A DNA stretch of 64,000 bases from positions 186,001-250,000 of the forward strand of contig NZ_JACHGU010000001.1 of the NCBI RefSeq assembly GCF_014202435.1, read 5' to 3'. The notes under the pieces are model-generated. The model saw nothing but the letters and a program-made list of their open reading frames with translations, did not search any database and was not told the DNA's origin. A program made the position numbers and the translations under genes. Shown piece by piece: positions 1-7,414 of the stretch. The number at the start of each line of letters is the position of its first letter. Within the stretch, counting starts at the first letter, position 1. This DNA is from Pseudoxanthomonas broegbernensis. GTDB taxonomy: Bacteria > Pseudomonadota > Gammaproteobacteria > Xanthomonadales > Xanthomonadaceae.

Positions 1-690
1 GCCAGCCTGCGCGAATGGAGCTACGTGCTGACCCTGTTCCCGGGCATCCACCGTGGCGGCCTTCCGGTGCCGGTATCCAACGCATTGGCGATCGAGGTGG
101 GCTACTACATGCTCATGCCGCTGATGGCGCGTTCGCGCAGCACCGCCTGGTTCGCCGTGGCCGTGGCGGTGATGCTCAACCTGGAAATGGGCATCGTGGG
201 CAGCTCTTTCGGCGAGCGCTACTCCACGTTCCTGCCGTGCATGCTGCCGTTCGCCGCCGGATCGCTGGCCTGCCACTACCGCGAAGCCCTGTCGCGATTC
301 AGCATGCCGTGGACAAGCTCGCTGGCATGGCTGGCGCATGGGCTGCTGTGGCTGAAGTTTCCCCATTGGCCCTGGACGTGGGGGCTGTACGCCTCGGCGG
401 TGCTGTCGGTGTGGATGGTGGTTTCGCTGCACCGGCAGCGGTCGGGCAAGGTCGATCGCCTGTTGGGTGACCTCAGCTACCCGGTTTACCTGATCCATAC
501 CACCGTTGCGGCATGGTTCCTGTGCCTGTGCGGCGAGATCCGCACGCCTGCGTTCTTCCTCAAGGCGTTCGCGCTGACCCTGGCGCTGTCCTGGCTCATC
601 GTGGCGCTGATCGACCGGCCGCTGTCGCGCATGAAGCGCAAGGCGCCCGGCGACACGCCCAATGGCGGCAGGATCGGGGGGCTGGCGTGA
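1..690 (+). CDS. Acyltransferase 3 (OafA/YrhL-like) family protein, 5' end cut by window
   Basis: The reading frame is open from the first base of the window, so only the C-terminal 229 residues are seen. It is a string of hydrophobic helices, with a conserved-looking segment NALAIEVGYYMLMPLMA and, near the end, LGDLSYPVYLIHTTVAAWF. The GxLSYPVYLIH pattern is typical of the last helices of acyltransferase 3 membrane proteins, which move acetyl or other acyl groups onto surface sugars. It ends in a GTGA overlap with the phosphoglycerol transferase gene, so the two are probably co-translated and may decorate the same glycan. The acceptor and acyl donor cannot be read from the sequence, and the catalytic N-terminal His region lies outside the window. 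Confidence 0.82.
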   Translation, partial: ASLREWSYVLTLFPGIHRGGLPVPVSNALAIEVGYYMLMPLMARSRSTAWFAVAVAVMLNLEMGIVGSSFGERYSTFLPCMLPFAAGSLACHYREALSRFSMPWTSSLAWLAHGLLWLKFPHWPWTWGLYASAVLSVWMVVSLHRQRSGKVDRLLGDLSYPVYLIHTTVAAWFLCLCGEIRTPAFFLKAFALTLALSWLIVALIDRPLSRMKRKAPGDTPNGGRIGGLA

Positions 691-2492
691 AGCCAGCCCT
701 CGCGCAGCGGCTCGTGCGGTGGGTTTCGTCGCACGGGCGGCATGGCCTGGCCGCAGCGCTGCCATTGTTGTGGGTGGCGCAGGCCATGGCGCTGTGGCGG
801 CTGGACCGGCACGCGGTCGGGGTGGCGGCCGAAGCCTATGCCGGGGCGGGGAACATCCTGCTCAACGCGCTGCCCGGCTGGGCGTTCGCGTTGTGCCTGG
901 CGGCGCTGACCCGGCGCCTGCTGTTCCCGCTGCTGGTGACCAGTGCGATCCAGGTCGCCGTCTATCTGGCTTCGCTCAAGAAGCTCGAGGTCCTCGGCAG
1001 CCCGTTCGCGCTGCAGGACGTGTACTTCCTCACCACGATCAATCGCGCGACCCTGGAGCTGTTCGGCTCCTATGTGGAGCATCCGGCGTGGTGGCTGGCT
1101 GCCACGGCCGGGTTCCTGGGGTTGTTGGCGGCATGCTTCTGGCTTGAGCGCCCGTGGTTCCGGTGGTTCGGCGCCGTCCAGGCCGTGCTGCTGCTCGCCA
1201 TGGGTGTCGCGCTGTATACGCTGGACGCCGGCAAGCAGCCCTGGGCATCGTTCTATGACGCCCAGCGCGTGCGCCCGTCGACGATGAGCCTGACCCCGGC
1301 GGTAGTGCGGTCCGGGCTGTTCAGCAGCCTGGTCTACAAGCACCTGCAGGCGCGGAACATGCGCTTCGAGATCGACGGCGATGCGCTGCGCGATGTGCTC
1401 GCCGGCCTGGAGCCGGCTCCAGCACGCCCGCTTGCGGCCAGCGCACCGCCGGATGTGGTGATCGTGCTCAGCGAATCGTTCATGGACCCGCGGATCCTCA
1501 ACGGCCTGTCCGCCACGCAGGACACCATCCCCGCCACGCGCGCGCTGATCGGTGCGGGCCACGGCGGTACGATGACGGTGCCGACGTATGGCGGGGGCAC
1601 GGTGCGGACCGAGTTCGAGGTGCTTACCGGCATGCCTGCCGAGGCCTTCCCGGACGCGTTCTATCCCTACGTGGATCTCGACCGCACGGTGCTGCCGTCG
1701 CTGCCGGGGCTGTTGCGCCGCCAGGGCTATGCAACCGTGGCGGTCCACGGAAATTCCGGGGCGTTCTGGAACCGGAGCGACACTTACGCGTCGATGGGTT
1801 TCGATCGTTTCGTGACCGGGCGCGAGTTCGCGCGGCGCGGGATGAAGCGGGAGGGGACCTGGTACTCCGACAGCGCGATGACCGACATCGTGCTGCAGGA
1901 ACTTGCGGAGCATGGCGGCCCGACATTCGTCATGGCGGTGAGCATCCAGAACCACGGCCCTTACACCACGCTCCCGAAGGACGTCGACCAGGGCGCCTGG
2001 AAGGCCATCGAGCTTCCTCCGGGGCTGGAGGGGGAGGGGGCGCTGGAGCTGCGCAACTGCCTGTACCACCTGCATCGTGCCGACGCCCAGTTGGCGCGCC
2101 TGCTGCAGGCGCTGGAGGCGCGCGGGCGGCCCTATGTGCTGGCCTTCTTCGGGGACCACCTCCCGGCGCTGGGCAGTGCCTATGCCAGCCTGGGCTTCGT
2201 GGATGGCGCGCCTCCGGAACGCCAGCGCGTGCCCTGGGTGCTGGTTGCCGGCGAGGGGACGCAACGGCGCGCGGCATCCGCCACGCGCCACCTCTACTCG
2301 TGGGAACTGCCGGCCCAGGTTCTGGACGCGGCGGGCATCTCCGATTCCTACTTCCGCTTCATCCAGGCGCTAGGCCTGCGTCTGGAACACGCCACCGAAA
2401 GCGATGAAGAGCAGCGGCTGCGGCGCGGGCTGGTCGCCGGCGCCAATGCACGCATGGAGTTCAAGTTCGAGGAGTACGCCGATGCCCATTAG
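687..2492 (+). CDS. LTA synthase/OpgB-like sulfatase-family phosphoglycerol transferase
   Basis: A 601-residue protein with four or five N-terminal membrane helices (about residues 15-190), followed by a periplasmic sulfatase-fold domain. Landmarks are VVIVLSESFMDP near residue 260 (metal-binding Glu), Thr305 in YGGGTVRTEFE (position of the Thr nucleophile in LtaS), and Asp490-His491 in FFGDHLP. Family members transfer phosphoglycerol or phosphoethanolamine from phospholipid to a glycan or lipid acceptor. In a Gram-negative cell the likely acceptor is a periplasmic glucan or surface polysaccharide (inference). The start is GTG in a GTGA overlap with the acyltransferase gene. The end overlaps the following lipoprotein gene by 11 nt, so the three probably form one operon. 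Confidence 0.85.
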   Translation: MKPALAQRLVRWVSSHGRHGLAAALPLLWVAQAMALWRLDRHAVGVAAEAYAGAGNILLNALPGWAFALCLAALTRRLLFPLLVTSAIQVAVYLASLKKLEVLGSPFALQDVYFLTTINRATLELFGSYVEHPAWWLAATAGFLGLLAACFWLERPWFRWFGAVQAVLLLAMGVALYTLDAGKQPWASFYDAQRVRPSTMSLTPAVVRSGLFSSLVYKHLQARNMRFEIDGDALRDVLAGLEPAPARPLAASAPPDVVIVLSESFMDPRILNGLSATQDTIPATRALIGAGHGGTMTVPTYGGGTVRTEFEVLTGMPAEAFPDAFYPYVDLDRTVLPSLPGLLRRQGYATVAVHGNSGAFWNRSDTYASMGFDRFVTGREFARRGMKREGTWYSDSAMTDIVLQELAEHGGPTFVMAVSIQNHGPYTTLPKDVDQGAWKAIELPPGLEGEGALELRNCLYHLHRADAQLARLLQALEARGRPYVLAFFGDHLPALGSAYASLGFVDGAPPERQRVPWVLVAGEGTQRRAASATRHLYSWELPAQVLDAAGISDSYFRFIQALGLRLEHATESDEEQRLRRGLVAGANARMEFKFEEYADAH

Positions 2493-2823
2493 GTGGAAGA
2501 GCATGGCGGTACTGGTCCTGCTCGCGGCCGGCTGCTCCCGGAACGATGTGCTGCTGGAGATTCAGCCGGCGCAGGTGAGCGAGTGCGACCTGCCCGTGGC
2601 CGTGCAGGTGACCTGGGACGCTTCGGGCCGTGGCCTGGACTTGGCGCAACTGGAAGTGCACAACCCCGGCCGGCGGCCGACGCTGTGGATCCAGAACGCG
2701 GCCGTCGGCAGCGCGGCCACCGGGAAGTGGGCGATGGACGGCTTCACCGTGACCCTGCGTACCCGGGAAGGCCGGGAACTGGCGCGCCGGTCCCTGACCA
2801 CCACGCCGTGCTCAGAGCCCTAG
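2482..2823 (+). CDS. Small putative lipoprotein
   Basis: A 113-residue protein that begins MPIRWKSMAVLVLLAAGCS. This is a short basic N-terminus, a hydrophobic stretch and a lipobox-like LAAGC, so it should be processed by signal peptidase II and anchored in a membrane. The mature part (about 95 residues) contains two Cys besides the lipid-bearing one and resembles a small beta-rich domain; I do not recognise a family. The start overlaps the end of the phosphoglycerol transferase gene by 11 nt, which suggests translational coupling and a role near that enzyme. No terminator with a U-run follows, and the gene is convergent with etfA, 20 nt away. Confidence 0.7.
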   Translation: MPIRWKSMAVLVLLAAGCSRNDVLLEIQPAQVSECDLPVAVQVTWDASGRGLDLAQLEVHNPGRRPTLWIQNAAVGSAATGKWAMDGFTVTLRTREGRELARRSLTTTPCSEP

Positions 2824-2843
2824 GCTCTCCCCCCCGTCCTCGT

Positions 2844-3785
2844 TCAGCCCAGCGCCGCTTCCAGCTCCGGCAACACCGCGAACAGGTCTCCCACCAGGCC
2901 GATGTCGGCCACCTCGAAGATCGCCGCGTCGGCGTCCTTGTTGATCGCCACGATCGTGCCGGCGTCCTTGATCCCGGTCAGGTGCTGGATCGCGCCGGAG
3001 ATGCCGATCGCCAGGTACAGCTCCGGGGCGATGATCTTGCCGGTCTGGCCCACCTGCATCTCGTTGGGGCAGTAGCCGGCATCCACCGCCGCGCGCGAGG
3101 CGCCCACGGCCGCGCCGAGCTTGTCGGCCAGGGCGTAGACGATGCGGAAGTTTTCCTCCGAACCGACGCCGCGGCCGCCGGAGACCACCCGGCGCGCGCT
3201 CTGCAGGTCGGGGCGGTCGGACTGGCCGGCGACCAGGCCCAGGTGGCGGGTATGCGTGGGCACGGTGGCCTCCACCTGCGCGGCCTCCACCGTGGCGTTG
3301 CCGCCGCCTGCGGCCTGCGGCCAGGACGCCGTGCGCACCGTGGCGACCACGGTCCGGTCCGCGGGGGCCTCGAGGGTGACGATGGCATTGCCGGCGTAGA
3401 TGGGGCGCCGGAAGGTGTGTTCGCCCTCGACCGTCATCAGGTCGGACACCTGGTTGACCCCCAGCAGCGCGGCCACCACCGGCATCAGGTCCTTGCCGAA
3501 GGTGGTGGAGGGGCCGAACACGTGGCTGTAGCCGGCCGCCAGCGCGGCGACCTGCGGACCCAGCACCTGGGCCACGGGCTGGGCATTGGCCGGGTGGGCG
3601 ACGGCGAGCACGCGGCCGACGCCGGCGATCTGCGCCGCTTGCGCGGCCACCGCGGCCGGGTCGGCGGCCAGCACGGCGATGTCGATGGATTCGGGCGCCA
3701 GCGCCAGCGCGGCGCTGACGGTGCGGGCGGTGGCGGCGTTGAGCCTGCCGTCGAGGTGTTCGGCGATGACGAGGACTTTGGACAT
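2844..3785 (-). CDS. etfA: Electron transfer flavoprotein subunit alpha
   Basis: A 313-residue protein starting [13 protein letters not shown], the typical EtfA N-terminus. The C-terminal FAD-binding signature is present ([19 protein letters not shown], then [22 protein letters not shown] split over the FAD site). EtfA binds FAD and, with EtfB, carries electrons from acyl-CoA dehydrogenases to ETF-ubiquinone oxidoreductase in the membrane, whose gene lies 4 kb away in this window. The ATG at 3785 is preceded by GGAG. It is downstream of etfB on the same strand, with a 160-nt gap holding two inverted copies of the local palindromic repeat, so the operon is interrupted by a repeat but probably still one unit. 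Family length and all landmarks are normal. Confidence 0.96.
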   Translation of the reverse strand: MSKVLVIAEHLDGRLNAATARTVSAALALAPESIDIAVLAADPAAVAAQAAQIAGVGRVLAVAHPANAQPVAQVLGPQVAALAAGYSHVFGPSTTFGKDLMPVVAALLGVNQVSDLMTVEGEHTFRRPIYAGNAIVTLEAPADRTVVATVRTASWPQAAGGGNATVEAAQVEATVPTHTRHLGLVAGQSDRPDLQSARRVVSGGRGVGSEENFRIVYALADKLGAAVGASRAAVDAGYCPNEMQVGQTGKIIAPELYLAIGISGAIQHLTGIKDAGTIVAINKDADAAIFEVADIGLVGDLFAVLPELEAALG

Positions 3786-3809
3786 CGGAGTGCTCCGTTT
3801 TTCTATCTG

Positions 3810-3891
3810 GGAGCCGGCTTGCCGGCGACCATGGCAATCACGAGGGGGAACCGGGTTGCCCGCATGGCGGTGGCCGAACGAAGCCGGCTCC
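3810..3891. repeat. Pair of inverted palindromic repeats between etfA and etfB
   Basis: GGAGCCGGCTTGCCGGCGACC at 3810-3830 is partly repeated in inverse as GAAGCCGGCTCC at 3880-3891. The same motif recurs in other intergenic gaps of the window (about 9897, 15191, 20454, 27870, 29489-29573, 34900), so this is a dispersed REP-like family. Here it sits inside an operon, where it could form a stem-loop in the mRNA and set the EtfB:EtfA ratio (inference). Confidence 0.6.
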
Positions 3892-3915
3892 AGACATGGG
3901 GAAACCGGCACGCCG

Positions 3916-3948
3916 GATCAGGCGTGCCCGATCAGGCGTGCCCGATCA
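3916..3948. repeat. 14-bp tandem duplication at the 3' end of etfB
   Basis: GATCAGGCGTGCCC occurs twice head to tail (3916-3929, 3930-3943) and is followed by a third partial GATCA that contains the etfB stop codon (TCA at 3946-3948 on this strand). The duplication begins exactly at the end of the coding sequence and leaves EtfB intact. Confidence 0.7.
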
Positions 3949-4692
3949 GAGCAGGCCCCTGGCCTTGAGCGTGGCCACCAGCTCGGCCGCGTCCTTGACC
4001 ATCATGCCCCTGCCGCGCCCGGGCGGCGGCGCGTAGGCGGTGGTCTTCAGCTCGGGGCCGGCGTCCACGCCCAGGTCGGCCAGGGCCAGGGTCTCCAGCG
4101 GCTTGCTCTTGGCCTTCATGATGTCCGGCAGCTTGATGAAGCGCGGCTCGTTCAGGCGCAGGTCGGTGGTGACCACCGCCGGCAGGTCCACTTCCAGCGT
4201 CTCCAGGCCGGCGTCGACCTCGCGCACGACGGTGGCCTTGCCGTCGGCGATGTCGACCTTGCTGGCGAAGGTGGCCTGCGGGCGGCCCCACAGGGTGGCC
4301 AGCATCTGCCCGGTCTGGTTGGCATCGTCGTCGATGGCCTGCTTGCCCAGGATCACCAGGTCCGGCTGCTCCTTCTCCACCAGCTTGAGCAGGGTGCGGG
4401 CGGCGGCCAACGGCTGCACCGGGCCGTCGGCGACCACGTGGATGGCCCGGTTGGCGCCCATGGCCAGGCCGTTGCGCAGGTGCGCCTGGGCGTCGGCCGG
4501 GGCGATGGTGGCGACCACCACCTCGCTGGCGATGCCCTTGTCGCGCAGGCGCAGGGCCTCTTCCAGGGCGATCTCGTCGAACGGGTTGGGCGAGAGCTTC
4601 ACGCCCTCGGTGACCACGCCGGACCCGTCCGGCTTGACCTGGATGCGGACGTTGTAGTCCACCACGCGCTTGTAGGCGACCAGGATCTTCAT
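3946..4692 (-). CDS. etfB: Electron transfer flavoprotein subunit beta
   Basis: A 248-residue protein starting MKILVAYKRVVDYNVRIQVK, the standard EtfB N-terminus. It carries the family features NPFDEIALEEALRLRD and LAMGANRAIHV, which belong to the AMP-binding ETF adenine-nucleotide-hydrolase-like fold. It partners EtfA to form the soluble heterodimer that collects electrons from beta-oxidation dehydrogenases. It is first in an etfB-etfA operon transcribed away from scoAB. The divergent gap to scoA is 217 nt and includes a run of 11 G at 4741-4751, only about 50 nt upstream of the etfB start. Length and motifs are ordinary. Confidence 0.96.
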   Translation of the reverse strand: MKILVAYKRVVDYNVRIQVKPDGSGVVTEGVKLSPNPFDEIALEEALRLRDKGIASEVVVATIAPADAQAHLRNGLAMGANRAIHVVADGPVQPLAAARTLLKLVEKEQPDLVILGKQAIDDDANQTGQMLATLWGRPQATFASKVDIADGKATVVREVDAGLETLEVDLPAVVTTDLRLNEPRFIKLPDIMKAKSKPLETLALADLGVDAGPELKTTAYAPPPGRGRGMMVKDAAELVATLKARGLL

Positions 4693-4740
4693 CGTGGGAT
4701 TCCTTGCGAAGGCTGATGGACGCCCGGCGGCGGCGGGCGT

Positions 4741-4751
4741 GGGGGGGGGGG
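4741..4751. repeat. 11-G homopolymer upstream of etfB
   Basis: Eleven consecutive G lie in the etfB/scoA divergent gap, 49 nt upstream of the etfB start (a run of C on the etfB sense strand). Runs this long are prone to slippage in the cell and to miscounting by some sequencers. At this spot a length change would alter the 5' leader or promoter spacing of etfB, not a protein. Confidence 0.6.
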
Positions 4752-4909
4752 ATGGAGAATCCGTGGGCCGATTCTACCGGCCGGGTGCGGTCCGGTGCGA
4801 CCTGGCGCGCGCGCATGACCCGCCGCTGGGCGCCTTTTGCCCGCCGTAAACTGCCGTTGTGCGGCAGCGGCCGCTAGAATCCGGACATGGGCTTCCAACG
4901 AGGGCAGGC

Positions 4910-5623
4910 ATGGCCGCTTCCAAACTCTATCCCGACGCCAGGCGCGCGCTGGCCGACCTGGTCGCCGACGGCCAGGTCCTGGCGGTCGGCGGCTTCGGCC
5001 TGTGCGGCATCCCCGAGGCGCTGATCGCCGCGCTGCGCGATTCGGGCGTCAAGGGCCTGACCGCCATCTCCAACAACGCCGGCGTGGACGGCTTCGGCCT
5101 GGGCCAATTGCTGGAGACCCGCCAGATCCGCAAGATGATTTCGTCCTACGTGGGCGAGAACAAGGAGTTCGAACGCCAGTTCCTGGCCGGCGAGCTGGAG
5201 CTGGAGTTCAATCCGCAGGGCACCCTGGCCGAACGCCTGCGCGCCGGCGGCGCGGGCATCCCGGCGTTCTACACCGCCACCGGCTACGGCACGGTGGTGG
5301 CCGAAGGCAAGGAGACGCGCGAGTTCGACGGCAAGCACTACGTGCTGGAAACCGCGCTGGTGGCCGATGTCTCGCTGGTCAAGGCGTGGAAGGCCGATGC
5401 CGCCGGCAACCTGGTGTTCCGCAAGACCGCGCGCAACTTCAACCCGGCCTGCGCGATGGCCGGCAAGGTCTGCGTGGCCGAGGTGGAGCAGGTGGTGGAG
5501 GTGGGGGCGATCGAACCGGACCAGGTGCACCTGCCCGGCATCTACGTCGACCGCATCGTGCACAACCCCACCCCGGAGAAGCGCATCGAGCAGCGCACCG
5601 TGCGCACGGCAGGAGACAAGTAA
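4910..5623 (+). CDS. scoA: Succinyl-CoA:3-ketoacid CoA-transferase subunit A
   Basis: A 237-residue protein starting [17 protein letters not shown]. It has the subunit A features [16 protein letters not shown] and [15 protein letters not shown] near the N-terminus, and [20 protein letters not shown] in the middle. With subunit B it moves CoA from succinyl-CoA to acetoacetate, opening ketone bodies and ketogenic amino acids to oxidation. The ATG at 4910 has GAGGGCAGG upstream; a TAGAAT box at 4875-4880 is a candidate -10 for the pair. It overlaps scoB by one base (TAATG), so the two are translationally coupled. The product is a normal-length single subunit, not the fused eukaryotic type. Confidence 0.95.
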   Translation: MAASKLYPDARRALADLVADGQVLAVGGFGLCGIPEALIAALRDSGVKGLTAISNNAGVDGFGLGQLLETRQIRKMISSYVGENKEFERQFLAGELELEFNPQGTLAERLRAGGAGIPAFYTATGYGTVVAEGKETREFDGKHYVLETALVADVSLVKAWKADAAGNLVFRKTARNFNPACAMAGKVCVAEVEQVVEVGAIEPDQVHLPGIYVDRIVHNPTPEKRIEQRTVRTAGDK

Positions 5624-6252
5624 TGGCCTGGACCCGCGACGAGATGGCGCAGCGCGCCGCCCGCGAACTGAGCGACGGCGCTTACGTGAACCTGGGCATC
5701 GGCCTGCCCACGCTGGTGGCCAACCACATCCCCGAGGGCGTGGACGTGTGGCTGCAGTCGGAGAACGGCCTGCTGGGCATCGGCCCGTTCCCGACCGAGG
5801 ACGAGATCGACGCCGACCTGATCAACGCCGGCAAGCAGACCGTGACCGAGCGCGAGGGCGCCAGCTACTTCGGCAGCCACGATTCCTTCGCGATGATCCG
5901 CGGCGGCCACATCGACCTGGCGATCCTGGGCGCGATGCAGGTCACCGACAAGGGCGACCTGGCCAACTGGATGGTGCCGGGCAAGATGGTCAAGGGCATG
6001 GGCGGGGCGATGGACCTGGTCGCCGGCGTCAAGCGCGTGGTCGTGCTGATGGAGCACACGGCGAAGAACGGCGAACACAAGATCCTGCCCGAGTGCACCC
6101 TGCCGCTGACCGGCGTGGGCGTGGTCGACCGCATCATCACCGACCTGGGCGTGTTCGACGTCACCGAGGCCGGCCTGAAGCTGGTGGAAACCGCCGATGG
6201 CGTGAGCGTGCAGGAGCTGGAGGAAAAGACCGGGGTGCCGTTCGCGGCCTGA
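5623..6252 (+). CDS. scoB: Succinyl-CoA:3-ketoacid CoA-transferase subunit B
   Basis: A 209-residue subunit B of the CoA-transferase. The catalytic glutamate is in the SENG motif ([15 protein letters not shown], about residues 43-57), and [15 protein letters not shown] follows in the middle. The C-terminus carries [17 protein letters not shown], normal for the family. The start is the ATG of a TAATG overlap with scoA. It is convergent with the methyltransferase gene downstream; the 56-nt gap holds a strong stem-loop at 6279-6297. Confidence 0.95.
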   Translation: MAWTRDEMAQRAARELSDGAYVNLGIGLPTLVANHIPEGVDVWLQSENGLLGIGPFPTEDEIDADLINAGKQTVTEREGASYFGSHDSFAMIRGGHIDLAILGAMQVTDKGDLANWMVPGKMVKGMGGAMDLVAGVKRVVVLMEHTAKNGEHKILPECTLPLTGVGVVDRIITDLGVFDVTEAGLKLVETADGVSVQELEEKTGVPFAA

Positions 6253-6278
6253 ACCCGGATCGGGTGGGCCGGCAGGGT

Positions 6279-6297
6279 CCGCTGCGGACCGCAGCGG
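6279..6297. terminator. Stem-loop between convergent scoB and methyltransferase genes
   Basis: CCGCTGCG, a GAC loop, then CGCAGCGG gives an eight-pair stem, flanked by a further pairing of GCCGG (6268-6272) with CCGGC (6299-6303). It fills the gap between two genes that run towards each other, so it could end both transcripts. There is no U-run on either side, so it is at best a weak intrinsic terminator. Confidence 0.4.
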
Positions 6298-6308
6298 TCC
6301 GGCAAGCC

Positions 6309-7214
6309 TCAGCGCCGCGCCACCAGGGTCCACATGCCATAGGGCAGGCCGGCCGCGAGCGAATAGGGCATGGCCATCTCCACGTGCCGGAAGCCGGCGT
6401 CGCGCCATGCCTCCAGCATGTCCCAGCCGAAGTGGTAGTAGCACAGGATGCCGCCGCCGATCGGGTCGCCATGGTATTCCGGCGGTTCGAGGTGTTCGAT
6501 CCCGCCGGCGGCGTCGAAGCGCGCGCGCACCAGGGTTCGCGGCCGGTCGTTGAAAGGGTAGGTCGCCACGCATACGCCGCCGGGCCTGAGTACCCGGGCG
6601 AACTCGGCGAGGGCCCGGGTATGGTCCGGCACATGTTCCAGCACGTCGAAGCTGACTACCGCGTCGAGTACGCCGTCGGCGAAGTCCAGGCGGGTGACGT
6701 CCCGGAATACGATCTCGCCGCGGCCACCCATCCGGACCAGCGAGGCCGACAGGGATTTGCGGCGCTCGACGTCCGGTTCGAACTCGCCCCCGTGCACCAC
6801 GGCATCGAGATGGCGCTGCATCCACACGTAGGTGGGAGACGCCTGCTCGGTGACGTAGATCGCCGGGACGCCCGCGGATACGGGTTCCGGAACGCCCAGG
6901 CCCAGGCGCGCGAGTGCGGCGCGCATGCGTGTGATGGGCGGCCGCGGGGCCGGCGCCATATGCTCGAATAGAAGGCCGAGGGCGGCGCGGACCCGCGAAT
7001 TGCATCCGCAGCGCCGGCATATCAGGCCCTCCCTGACATCCGGGTTCTCCGGGTCGGAAAGCAGCCGGAAGGGCGTTTCCTGGGCGCACAATCCGCACCG
7101 GGCGCGCAGGGCGCCCCAATCGCAACGGGCCAGGAAGTTCTGCGACTCCAGCCATGCATCGCGCAGGCCGGTATGCTGGTCCCGCGCTTGCCATGAATCG
7201 AACGCAAAGCGCAT
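6309..7214 (-). CDS. Class I SAM-dependent methyltransferase with N-terminal zinc ribbon
   Basis: A 301-residue protein. The N-terminal quarter holds four cysteines in the spacing of a zinc ribbon (CGLC about residues 41-44, CRRCGC about residues 68-73). The C-terminal half is a methyltransferase type 11 domain: the acidic segment DGVLDAVVSFDVLEHVPD (motif IV region) and LAEFARVLRPGGVCVATYP. The typical GxGxG motif I is not obvious; its place is taken by a SPTYVWMQRHLDAVVHGGEF region, as in some methyltransferases of the sugar or cell-surface type. The substrate is unknown. It stands alone between convergent scoB and ETF-QO, with no operon partner. Confidence 0.8.
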   Translation of the reverse strand: MRFAFDSWQARDQHTGLRDAWLESQNFLARCDWGALRARCGLCAQETPFRLLSDPENPDVREGLICRRCGCNSRVRAALGLLFEHMAPAPRPPITRMRAALARLGLGVPEPVSAGVPAIYVTEQASPTYVWMQRHLDAVVHGGEFEPDVERRKSLSASLVRMGGRGEIVFRDVTRLDFADGVLDAVVSFDVLEHVPDHTRALAEFARVLRPGGVCVATYPFNDRPRTLVRARFDAAGGIEHLEPPEYHGDPIGGGILCYYHFGWDMLEAWRDAGFRHVEMAMPYSLAAGLPYGMWTLVARR

Positions 7215-7414
7215 GTCGGTCGATCCGCAACGGACTCGGTCGTCGATCCTATCGCGCCGGCGGTCATTCGAGCTATCGCGAGGACGCGAAGAAAGAAGCG
7301 GTGCGTTCCTCCGTGAGGGAGCGACGGCGGAACGCCGCCGTTCCCGTCCGGAAGGCATCGCGTACGAGAACGCGCCTTCACGGGCCATCGTGGATCGCCG
7401 TCTCGACGGGAGCC

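Noticed and set aside
2812-3837. Long Arg/Pro/Ala-rich frames opposite or out of phase with etfA, valS, purL, bcsC and others
   Set aside because: In DNA of this GC content the alternative frames stay open for hundreds of codons. Their composition (runs of R, P, A, G) and lack of motifs mark them as shadows.
7324-7341. ACGGCGG-AACG-CCGCCGT hairpin as the ETF-QO terminator
   Set aside because: The stem is good, but on the minus strand there is no U-run after it and it lies about 75 nt from the stop codon. Function not supported.
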